NCBI RefSeq assembly: GCF_002715865.1
Contig: NZ_CP017696.1
Coordinates: 186,001-250,000 of the forward strand
Length of the DNA: 64,000 nt
Direction of reading: 5' to 3'
Source of the DNA: Bifidobacterium asteroides DSM 20089
Lineage (GTDB): Bacteria; Actinomycetota; Actinomycetes; Actinomycetales; Bifidobacteriaceae
Part shown: positions 54,165 to 62,431 of the stretch, one piece after another
Layout: every line of letters begins with the position of its first letter
Numbering within the stretch: the stretch's first letter is position 1
Program-made: the position numbers and the translations under genes
The notes under the pieces: generated by a model
What the model saw: the letters and a program-made list of their open reading frames with translations, nothing else
Databases searched by the model: none
What the model was told of the DNA's origin: nothing

Positions 54165-54929
54165 ATGGTTGCTATCAAGGACATGCTCCAGGAGGGTGCC
54201 GTACTGCGGCCTGACGGCAGGGCGGCTGATGAGTTGCGACCGGTCGTCATCACCAGGCATTGGACGGAGGCCCCCGAGGGATCGGTGCTGATCGAGTGCG
54301 GCAAGACCCGGGTCATGTGCACGGCCTCCTTCACACCGACGCTGCCCCGTTGGCGCAAGGACTCCGGATTGGGTTGGGTCACTGCCGAGTACGCCATGCT
54401 TCCCAGGGCCACCAGCGACCGGACTGCACGCGAGTCGGTCCGGGGAAAGGTCGGCGGCCGCACCCAGGAGATCAGCCGGCTGATAGGCCGTTGCCTGCGC
54501 GGTGTGGTGGATATGAAGGCCCTGGGTGAGAATCAGATTCAGCTTGACTGCGATGTGCTTCAGGCCGATGGTGGCACCCGTACAGCCTCGGTCACCGGTG
54601 CTTACGTTGCCATGGTCGATGCCCTCAGATGGGCCCAGGACCACCATCACATCCGTAGCGCCGACAAGGTGACCAAGGATTGCGTCTCGGCCGTCTCGGT
54701 GGGCATCATTGATGGCAAGCCCATGCTTGACCTTCCCTATCTGGAGGACAGCAGGGCCATGACCGATATGAACGTGTCCATGACCGGCTCCGGCGATTTC
54801 ATAGAGATACAGGGAACGGCGGAGCATCGTCCCTTCAATCGTCAGGAGCTTGGCATCTTGCTGGACCTGGCAACCAAGGGGAACAAGGAGCTTCAGGCCG
54901 CTCAGCGCAAGGCTCTGGCATCCGACTGA
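54165..54929 (+). CDS. rph: ribonuclease PH
   Basis: A 254-residue phosphorolytic 3'-to-5' exoribonuclease that trims tRNA ends. [37 protein letters not shown] and [20 protein letters not shown] are present. It is usual to find it before rdgB. An AAAGGAT site precedes the ATG. Confidence 0.95.
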   Translation: MVAIKDMLQEGAVLRPDGRAADELRPVVITRHWTEAPEGSVLIECGKTRVMCTASFTPTLPRWRKDSGLGWVTAEYAMLPRATSDRTARESVRGKVGGRTQEISRLIGRCLRGVVDMKALGENQIQLDCDVLQADGGTRTASVTGAYVAMVDALRWAQDHHHIRSADKVTKDCVSAVSVGIIDGKPMLDLPYLEDSRAMTDMNVSMTGSGDFIEIQGTAEHRPFNRQELGILLDLATKGNKELQAAQRKALASD

Positions 54930-54964
54930 CGTCCGGAACAGGTATTTCAGCGAGGAGGACCGGT

Positions 54965-55651
54965 ATGGGGCAGGCCAGAAAGGTGGTTGTGGCCACGCAC
55001 AACGAGGGCAAACTAGGTGAGCTTCGTCGCATCCTCGGCGGTTTCCTGGCCGATGAGGGTCAGAGGATCGAGCTGGTTTCGGCCGGCCAGTTGGGCCTGC
55101 CCGATCCGGTAGAGACGGGCACCACTTTTCAGGAGAATGCACTTCTCAAGGCTGGGCAGGCCGCTCGGGAGTCAGGTCTGCCCGCGCTGGCGGACGACTC
55201 GGGGCTGGTCGTTGATGTGATGGGCGCTGCCCCGGGAATCCTTTCGGCACGGTGGAGTGGCCGCCATGGCGACGACCAGGCCAACTTGGAGCTCTTGCTG
55301 AACCAGCTGAACGACATTCCCGACGACCACAGAGGAGGGCGGTTTGTCTGTGCTGCCGCCCTGGTCGTTCCGGATGTGCCGGGGTACGCCGTCCGGGGAC
55401 GTCAAGTGACCAGGGTCGGCGAGATGCCTGGAAGCATCATCCGCCAGGCACGAGGGGACAATGGGTTCGGCTACGACCCGATCTTCGTGCCCCGTGATCA
55501 GCCTCGGCGTGCTAGCGACCGGCATCCGCTGACCTCGGCGGAAATGACCTCGGATGAAAAGAATGCCATTTCGCACAGGGGCAAGGCCTTGGCGTCCATC
55601 ATGCCGATTCTCGTCAGCTGGGTGCTGGGCGACGGTCACATTAAAGGCTGA
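54965..55651 (+). CDS. rdgB: dITP/XTP pyrophosphatase (non-canonical purine NTPase)
   Basis: A 228-residue house-cleaning enzyme that hydrolyses dITP, XTP and related nucleotides. VVVATHNEGKLGELRRIL, ALADDSGLVVDVMGAAPGI, DNGFGYDPIF and the C-terminal ISHRGKAL are present. An AGGAGGACC site lies before the ATG. The end of this gene is followed by 204 bases with the upstream signals of the first surface-protein gene. Confidence 0.94.
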   Translation: MGQARKVVVATHNEGKLGELRRILGGFLADEGQRIELVSAGQLGLPDPVETGTTFQENALLKAGQAARESGLPALADDSGLVVDVMGAAPGILSARWSGRHGDDQANLELLLNQLNDIPDDHRGGRFVCAAALVVPDVPGYAVRGRQVTRVGEMPGSIIRQARGDNGFGYDPIFVPRDQPRRASDRHPLTSAEMTSDEKNAISHRGKALASIMPILVSWVLGDGHIKG

Positions 55652-55784
55652 TAAATCCTTATAGATTCCGTACGGCGAATGGTCGTGAAGCGTCGACAAT
55701 TATGCTCTGAGCACCGGTTACACTTGAAGTATGCAAGGAAACGCGAAGGTGCGATTTTTTTATCTCTATGATACAGTCGGCGGT

Positions 55785-55820
55785 ATTGGGGACAACTTAA
55801 AAACAGAGCCGATCTGTTCT
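55785..55820 (+). promoter_or_regulatory. conserved 36-base upstream block of surface-protein gene 1
   Basis: ATTGGGG...AAAA...GATCTGTTCT is shared, with changes, by blocks upstream of the second (59072-59107) and third (62361-62396) paralogues. It ends 36 bases before the TTG start here and 36 or 46 bases before the others. It may hold the promoter or a binding site for common control. Confidence 0.5.
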
Positions 55821-55855
55821 AGCAGATGATTCCATCGGGATTTGGGGGTTTCGTA

Positions 55856-58780
55856 TTGAAGCGATTGCAAGAACGGAACAATAAGGGATCGCTGCACGTG
55901 AACCGTTCGATCATCGCCGTTTTGGTAACCCTTCTGGCGACACTAGCCATGGTTGTTCCGCTTGGGCTGAGTGCTCTGTCGGCCAGTCAGGCCAATGCCG
56001 TTGATGGACAGGACGAGACGGCGAGCAGGAAGCCTCTGCTCTATAGAATGATGGCCTTCAACGACAGGATCGATACCTATCAGGATGAGCTGCGCATGGA
56101 CTTCATCCTGCGCGTGAAACACAACGAGTTCCAACCGGATTGTGTCGACCTTGGTAAGGCAGACACCGGTGGTAAGTCAAAGTGCAATTTATCTTTTGTA
56201 TATCAGTATGTTGGTTCTGATAACCCTGCAGATTATCATCGTGTAAAGTATATAAACACTATAACTCCAGATGATTATCTTGAAAATAACAAAACTGGGT
56301 ATGCATATGATGGAGCTACAGCGTGGGCTGATAATCATCTGCAGCGCTTTACTGTTCATAAGGTAATCAATTCGGGTTTATACGACTACTTGACCATATC
56401 CATCGAAGGCGACATGAACATTGCGGATAAGTCTAAAGATCCCGCAAAGTTCGTGGCTGGTGGTCACCCTGAGCCCTTGAATGTCTTTGCTATCGTTGGT
56501 GATCAGAATACCGCCCTGTCTTGCGGTAGTTCTTCGTGGGCATGGGGTACCGAAACCTGCTCAACTTTCGATCCAGCCTCCATGAGCAACTTGCAGGATA
56601 GATATTCAAATATCACCGCGAGTTTATCGAAGGATAAACAGATGAAAGTGTATATGGGTGACTGCTTGGGTAGCGGAGGAGACGACCTGCAATGCAGCGG
56701 CCCATATTCCTGGGTTGGGTGGGACAGCAACCCATATCTCTATCGAAACCATCAGGCTAATTGGGGTATGGTGACCGATTATGGTTTTCCGGCTTATAGC
56801 GATGGTACGGTTGGAAATATAAATGCCACAGCCCCAGGCACGGCCCCGGCACGGTCTTTCTTCGTGTATTGGATGAACTTGCGTGGTCCAGGCAACAAAA
56901 CCAATGGCATATGTTCTGAGACCAGTTCCTATTACTATCAGTGGGTGGCTCTTAAGGACAGCCAGTGGGTGCCTGTTAAGGAACTGACTCCTGAGCCGGT
57001 CCTGGTGACAGGCCAGCAGCCGAGTCCCAACACTTTGACTACCACCTACGGACTGCAGGGCATGGTCAATACCAATGGCGCTTATAACGTTAATCCGACC
57101 GACCCAAAGTATGCGAATACCACCAACGTGCTTTTTGCGACTGATAAGGATGGCAATCCTATGCCTGCTCAGAAGGCTGATGGCGGGATTGATTTCAAGG
57201 AGGCCAAGGAGAAGCAGGATCTTGACGGCTATTTCAAGCTGGTGACCTGGCCTGACACCAGGAATTCTGATGGCACGGAATGTACAGCCGTCAGCCCTGA
57301 GGTGTACAGCCCCAAGAGCGCTGGTCTTGTGGGGATTGACGATAACATGTCCGCCGCGCAAAAGGATACGAATCTCTCTGCGGGTTGGACGATTGATACT
57401 GCTTTTTATAAGTATAATGTGCCTCGTCCTGATGATCCGACAATCACCAAAATCCAGAATGATGCGGATGCCGGCTTGGATGCTTCTGGGAGCGTGTATA
57501 CGTCGAAGCTTGACCCGATAATCAGTGGTGAGTGCACGCCTTCCAAGGATGAGAAGCATCCCAATACGGTTGTTCTATATGGAGAGGATCCCACCAATCC
57601 GATTGCGGATGGGCAGGGCACAAATGGCGATGACTTGGTGAAAAGCTCGGACACGTGGGGGTTCAGGCTGGGGGAAGCTGTTTGCGAGACCGACACTGGC
57701 AGCAAGCAGGGAGGGTCCTGGTGGATACAGGACACCAATAAGCAGTATCCGTCGCCGGATCCTGGCAACAAGTACAACGGCTACAGGCGTTATCACGCCT
57801 GGGTGGTTGAGTCCACGTCAGGGTTCGGCTTGACCTCCTACTTCTCGAATGTCGGCACGGCTTATTTCGTCTCGGGCGAGAACGCTCCGGATGCGAGCAA
57901 GTTCTCGGTGACAGTGCCCCATACGGTCAACGGGAGCCTGCCGATAGGTTCGGTGGTCACGTTCAAGGGTGAGGCGTCGCCTGTGTACACGGCCTGGTCG
58001 TCGGGGAAGCTGGGGATGACTGATTCCAGGATGGTCGTTTCGATGAAGCAGAATGCTGCCTCGGACTGGACGCCCTTGCTGACCACTCCGGCCAACACCT
58101 TCCAGAGGGATGCGGCTGCTGGCACTGCTTCTTCCGTCACGGATTCCGCGACGGGCCTTACGCTGAGCCTGACCAAGACGGCGGCTTCCACCTGGTCCTG
58201 GACCTTGAACATCCCTGCCAGCAAATTCACAGGCTACAACGGCAACGACGAAACGCAGACCTATACCTTCCGGGTTGGGATGATCAATCCAATGAACATT
58301 CATTCAGACCCGGCGTCCATAGATCGGAAGGTCGACATGACGCCCACGGTGTTGACTTTAGAGCGGTATGACGTCTTCCAGATAGCGGGCAAAGCCTACA
58401 AGTATGTGGACGGTGATACGAAGGTTCCCGAGACCAAGGGGACCGTGGTCCACATAACCTGGCCCGGTAATAGCAGTGCGGATGTCGTTGTTGGGGACAA
58501 TGGTTCGTGGCAGGCGGTTCCGCCTGAGGGCATCAATCAGGGTGAGTTTTCTGCTCAGGTTCTCTCCGATGATGCTGAAGGCGCTGACGCGCAGGGCAGG
58601 TTCCAGGGTGGGAACCAGTCGGCTTCGGTGTCGCACGCGTTGGAGTTCCGGCCTTCCAATTCGGCTTTGCCTTTGACCGGCGGCTGGCCGCTTTCGGTGC
58701 TCAGGATTCTGTCGCTGATTGTGTTGGGTCTGGTCGGCTTCGTGGCCTGCCTGAGGAACAGGCAGGAAAGTCGGCACTGA
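55856..58780 (+). CDS. large LPXTG-anchored surface protein, paralogue 1
   Basis: A 974-residue exported protein. A long basic signal peptide (about 45 residues, ending SASQANA) is followed by an ectodomain with ten cysteines, then a Ser/Asp/Gly-rich C-terminal part with an Ig-like segment (about residues 830-930). It ends in the sorting signal LPLTGG, a hydrophobic helix and the basic tail RNRQESRH. A TTG at 55856 is chosen: GGGGG lies seven bases upstream, as in the two paralogues. No catalytic or known adhesin domain was recognised. Codons in the region 56160-56660 are AT-richer than the rest. Confidence 0.82.
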   Translation: MKRLQERNNKGSLHVNRSIIAVLVTLLATLAMVVPLGLSALSASQANAVDGQDETASRKPLLYRMMAFNDRIDTYQDELRMDFILRVKHNEFQPDCVDLGKADTGGKSKCNLSFVYQYVGSDNPADYHRVKYINTITPDDYLENNKTGYAYDGATAWADNHLQRFTVHKVINSGLYDYLTISIEGDMNIADKSKDPAKFVAGGHPEPLNVFAIVGDQNTALSCGSSSWAWGTETCSTFDPASMSNLQDRYSNITASLSKDKQMKVYMGDCLGSGGDDLQCSGPYSWVGWDSNPYLYRNHQANWGMVTDYGFPAYSDGTVGNINATAPGTAPARSFFVYWMNLRGPGNKTNGICSETSSYYYQWVALKDSQWVPVKELTPEPVLVTGQQPSPNTLTTTYGLQGMVNTNGAYNVNPTDPKYANTTNVLFATDKDGNPMPAQKADGGIDFKEAKEKQDLDGYFKLVTWPDTRNSDGTECTAVSPEVYSPKSAGLVGIDDNMSAAQKDTNLSAGWTIDTAFYKYNVPRPDDPTITKIQNDADAGLDASGSVYTSKLDPIISGECTPSKDEKHPNTVVLYGEDPTNPIADGQGTNGDDLVKSSDTWGFRLGEAVCETDTGSKQGGSWWIQDTNKQYPSPDPGNKYNGYRRYHAWVVESTSGFGLTSYFSNVGTAYFVSGENAPDASKFSVTVPHTVNGSLPIGSVVTFKGEASPVYTAWSSGKLGMTDSRMVVSMKQNAASDWTPLLTTPANTFQRDAAAGTASSVTDSATGLTLSLTKTAASTWSWTLNIPASKFTGYNGNDETQTYTFRVGMINPMNIHSDPASIDRKVDMTPTVLTLERYDVFQIAGKAYKYVDGDTKVPETKGTVVHITWPGNSSADVVVGDNGSWQAVPPEGINQGEFSAQVLSDDAEGADAQGRFQGGNQSASVSHALEFRPSNSALPLTGGWPLSVLRILSLIVLGLVGFVACLRNRQESRH

Positions 58781-58794
58781 TTCTCGCAGCATAG

Positions 58795-58852
58795 GTCAGG
58801 GCCCGCCCTCATCATTCCAACTATGGAGTTGAGTGCGGGCCCTGACTTTTTT
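58795..58852 (+). terminator. rho-independent terminator after surface-protein gene 1
   Basis: GTCAGGGCCCGC (58795-58806) pairs exactly with GCGGGCCCTGAC (58835-58846), followed by T6. The stem is 12 bases. Confidence 0.88.
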
Positions 58853-59152
58853 AATTTCCGTTTTGCTGTCGTTCGCGCCTGCTGAGTGCCCTCCGAAGAA
58901 GACAACATATTGCTTCTCCTCAGCTGGTTGCTGGGCCTGTCGGGGTCAAGACCTTGGACAGCCGCAAAACACCCTATCTGAATCCCAGATTGTGCCTTCT
59001 GTCTCTGTACTCTTTAAAGCCGTAATGAAAAAATGAAGACGCATTGTTGTGCTCTATGTGCAGTTGTCTTAATTGGGGATAAGTCAAAAGCGGAGTTGAT
59101 CTGTTCTATCTGTCCTGGAGCATGATTTCATTGTGGTTTGGGGGGTATTGTA
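58853..59152 (+). repeat. duplicated intergenic segment before surface-protein gene 2
   Basis: From CCGAAGAAGACAACATATTG at 58893 through GATCTGTTCT at 59107 this non-coding DNA is clearly homologous to 62185-62396 before the third gene, but not to the DNA before the first. It includes ATTGTTGTGCTCTATGTGCA and the 36-base block at 59072-59107. The duplicated unit is therefore gene plus downstream DNA. Confidence 0.75.
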
Positions 59153-62056
59153 TTGAGGCGTTTGCGGGAACGGGGCAATAGGAGATCACTGCATGTAAGC
59201 CGTTCGATCATCATCGTTCTGGTAACCATTCTGGCGACGCTGGCCATGGTTGTTCCGCTGGGGCTGAGCGCTTTGTCGGCCAGTCAGGCCAATGCCAGCG
59301 ATGGACGGGACGAAACGGCCAGCAGGAAGCCAATGCTCTATAGGATGATGGGCTACAACAACAAGGTAGATGCATGGCAGGATGAGCTGCGCATGGACTT
59401 CATCCTGCGCGTGAAACACAACGAGTTCGACCCATCTTGCGCCAATAGTAGCGGTGGTGCCGATACCCGGGGCAATTGTAATCTGGCCTTTGTCTATCAG
59501 TACAAGGGCTCAGATAGTCCATCATATTATCGCAGAATAAAGTATCTGAACACCATAGCTTCAGCGTCATCCTCGGATCAGCCCTGGTCCGGAGCCTACA
59601 AGTGGGCGCAGAACAGGGATGAGTACTTCACCGTGCACACGATAATCAATTCTGGTTTATATGATTATTTGACCATTTCCATTGAGGGTGATCTGGCGCT
59701 GAAGAATTCTGCTGATGCGTCATATTACCAACCTGGTGGTGCCGACGAACCCCTGAATATCTACGCAGTCGTTGGACAGCAGAACGGGGCATTGTCCTGC
59801 CTGCGCCCTAGCAACTCGTGGAGTTGGTCTAGCGGAATCGATGACTGTACCACTTTCAACCCTGAAACTATGATTAATGTGCCAGATAGGGTATCGAATA
59901 TTACAGCATCTTTAGCAGCAGATGGTAAGTACATCAAACTATTTATGGGCGACTGTCTGGGTAAGGGTGCTGATCTTCAATGCAGTGGCCCGTATTCTTG
60001 GGTAGGCTGGGATAACTATCCATTACTCTATGGAGCCAATCAGGCTAACTGGGGCATGGTGACCGACTATGGTTTTCCTGACTACAAGAGCAATGCTACT
60101 GGGCCAATCGCCGGCACTGCTCCGGGAACAGCTCCGGCACGGTCGTTCTTCGTGTATTGGCTGAATGATCGTGGCAGCACTAGAGATAATCCTGATGGCA
60201 TATGTTCTGAGACCAATTCCTATTATTACCAGTGGGTGGCACTCAAGGACAGCCAGTGGGTGCCTGTAGATGAGCTGACTCCCGAGCCGGTCCTGGTGAC
60301 AGGCCAGCAGCCGTCCCCCAATACGGTCACCACCACGGCAGGCAAGCAATTTCAAGCCGCTAATTATTCGGCTTTCAATTTGCCCAAACAGCCTAGCAAT
60401 CCCAATGAGATGTTTGCCACTGACAGGAACGGCCAGACTATGCCTGCCCAGAAGTCTGATGGCTCCATCGATTTCAAGGAGGCCAAGGCGAAGCAGGGTC
60501 TTGACGGTTATTTCAAGATGGTGACCTGGCCTGTCACCACGAATCGGGATGGCAGCGCTTGTACCGTCAGCCCTGAAGTGTACAACCCTGATCAGAAGGG
60601 CCTTGTCGGTATACGTGACGGCATGAACAGCTCGGATATAGAACGGAATATTTCAGCGGGCTGGACGATTAATAGTGCGTTCTATAAGTACGATGTGCCT
60701 CGTCCTAAGGATCCGACTATTACTAACATCCAGGATGATGCAGATGGCAGCTTGGATGCTTCGGGCAGTGTGTATACTTCCAAGCTTGATCCGGTGGTCA
60801 GTGGTGAGTGTACGCCCTCCAAGGATGCAGCGCACCCAAACAAGGTTGTTCTCTACGGCGAGGATCCCGCCAATCCCATCAGTGACGGGCAGAGCCAGAA
60901 CGGCGGAGACTTGGTGAAGATCGCGGATACTTGGGGGTTCAGGCTGGGCGAAGTTGAATGCCAGGTCGATCCCAAGAGCAAGCAGGGAGGGTCCTGGCAG
61001 ATACAGGACACCAACAAGCAATACCCATCACCGGATCCAGGAAACAAGTACGACGGGTACAGGCGGTATCATGCCTGGGAGGTCGAGTCCATGTCCGGGT
61101 TCGGTTTGACTTCCTTCTTCTCGAATATTGGCACGGCCTATTTCGTTTCGAGTGAGAACGTGCCGGATGCCAGCAAGTTCTCGGTCACGGTGCCTCATAC
61201 GATAAACGGGAGTCTGCCCGCAGGTTCGGTGGTCACGTTCAAGGGTGAGGTATCACCTGTCTACACAGCCTGGTCGGCGGGGAAGTTGGGGATGACTGAT
61301 TCCAGGATGGCCATTTCCATGAAGCAGAATGCTGCCTCTGATTGGACCAGCTTGGTGACTACTCCGGCCAACACCTTCCAGAGGGATGCGGCGGTCAATA
61401 CTGCGCCTTCCGTCACTGACCCCGCATCAGGCCTCACGTTGAATCTCACCAAGACGGCGGCTTCCACCTGGTCCTGGACCTTGAATATCCCCGCCGGTAA
61501 ATTCACCGGCTATGACGGCAGCGACCAGACGCAGACCTATACCTTCCAGGTTGAGATGATCAACCCGATGAACGTACGTTCAAGGTCGGCATCCATCGAG
61601 CGGAAGGTCGATATGACGCCCACCGCGTTGACCTTGGAGCGGTACGACGTCTTCCAGGTGGCGGGGAAAGCCTATAAGTATGTGGACGGGGACAGGAAGG
61701 TTCCTGAGACCAAGGGGACCATGGTGCATGTGACCTGGCCCGGCGGCAGCGGTACGGATGTCGTCGTGGGGGACGAAGGTTCGTGGCAGGCGGTTCCTCC
61801 TGAGGGCATCAATCAGGGGCAGTTCTCTGCTCAGGTGCTTTCGGATGATGCCGAGGGCACTGACGCCCAGGGCCGGTTCCAGGGCGGGAACCAGTCGGCC
61901 TCGGTGTCGCACGCGTTGGAGTTCCGTCCTTCCAACTCGGCTTTGCCTTTGACCGGCGGATGGCCGCTTTCCGTGCTCAGGATCCTGCTGCTGATGGCAT
62001 TGGGCCTGGTGGGCTTCGTGGCCTGCCTGAGGAACAGGCAGGAAAGCCGACACTGA
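59153..62056 (+). CDS. large LPXTG-anchored surface protein, paralogue 2
   Basis: A 967-residue protein collinear with paralogue 1: signal peptide ending SASQANA, ten-cysteine ectodomain, Ig-like C-terminal region, LPLTGG, hydrophobic helix, RNRQESRH. The C-terminal half is nearly the same as paralogue 1, while residues about 85-290 differ and resemble paralogue 3 instead. The TTG at 59153 has GGGGGG seven bases upstream; another TTG 15 bases earlier lies in front of that site. No function was recognised. Confidence 0.82.
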   Translation: MRRLRERGNRRSLHVSRSIIIVLVTILATLAMVVPLGLSALSASQANASDGRDETASRKPMLYRMMGYNNKVDAWQDELRMDFILRVKHNEFDPSCANSSGGADTRGNCNLAFVYQYKGSDSPSYYRRIKYLNTIASASSSDQPWSGAYKWAQNRDEYFTVHTIINSGLYDYLTISIEGDLALKNSADASYYQPGGADEPLNIYAVVGQQNGALSCLRPSNSWSWSSGIDDCTTFNPETMINVPDRVSNITASLAADGKYIKLFMGDCLGKGADLQCSGPYSWVGWDNYPLLYGANQANWGMVTDYGFPDYKSNATGPIAGTAPGTAPARSFFVYWLNDRGSTRDNPDGICSETNSYYYQWVALKDSQWVPVDELTPEPVLVTGQQPSPNTVTTTAGKQFQAANYSAFNLPKQPSNPNEMFATDRNGQTMPAQKSDGSIDFKEAKAKQGLDGYFKMVTWPVTTNRDGSACTVSPEVYNPDQKGLVGIRDGMNSSDIERNISAGWTINSAFYKYDVPRPKDPTITNIQDDADGSLDASGSVYTSKLDPVVSGECTPSKDAAHPNKVVLYGEDPANPISDGQSQNGGDLVKIADTWGFRLGEVECQVDPKSKQGGSWQIQDTNKQYPSPDPGNKYDGYRRYHAWEVESMSGFGLTSFFSNIGTAYFVSSENVPDASKFSVTVPHTINGSLPAGSVVTFKGEVSPVYTAWSAGKLGMTDSRMAISMKQNAASDWTSLVTTPANTFQRDAAVNTAPSVTDPASGLTLNLTKTAASTWSWTLNIPAGKFTGYDGSDQTQTYTFQVEMINPMNVRSRSASIERKVDMTPTALTLERYDVFQVAGKAYKYVDGDRKVPETKGTMVHVTWPGGSGTDVVVGDEGSWQAVPPEGINQGQFSAQVLSDDAEGTDAQGRFQGGNQSASVSHALEFRPSNSALPLTGGWPLSVLRILLLMALGLVGFVACLRNRQESRH

Positions 62057-62071
62057 CCTCGGTCGTATAAG

Positions 62072-62129
62072 ACAGGGACCGCTCTCATCCTTCCAATTTC
62101 ATGGAGATGAGCGCGGGCCCTGTTTTTTT
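62072..62129 (+). terminator. rho-independent terminator after surface-protein gene 2
   Basis: ACAGGG (62072-62077) pairs with CCCTGT (62118-62123). Inner CCGC/GCGG and CTCAT/ATGAG segments extend the stem with mismatches, and T7 follows. Confidence 0.8.
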
Positions 62130-62431
62130 AATTCCCGTGTTGCTGCCGTTGCCAAGGCAGTATTCGCCCCCAATCCGGAACGACCCGAAGAAGACAACAT
62201 ATTGCTTCTTACCAGCTGGGTGCTGGTCCTGCATGGTCGAGAACTTGAACGGCTGCAAAACACCCGATTTGAATCCCAGATTTTGCCCTTCATTTCTGTA
62301 GCCTTGAAAAGGCAAAGAACAATTTATATGCATTGTTGTGCTCTATGTGCAGTTGCCTTAATTGGGGGTAGGTCAAAAGCAGACTTGATTTGTTCTGGAG
62401 CATGATTTCATTGTGGTTTGGGGGTATTGTA
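62130..62431 (+). repeat. duplicated intergenic segment before surface-protein gene 3
   Basis: Homologous to 58853-59152. The conserved core is 62185-62396, including the 36-base block at 62361-62396. No gene is evident in it. Confidence 0.75.

Noticed and set aside
55652-55784. Small RNA or tRNA gene between rdgB and the surface-protein array
   Set aside because: No tRNA arms or conserved RNA structure could be drawn.
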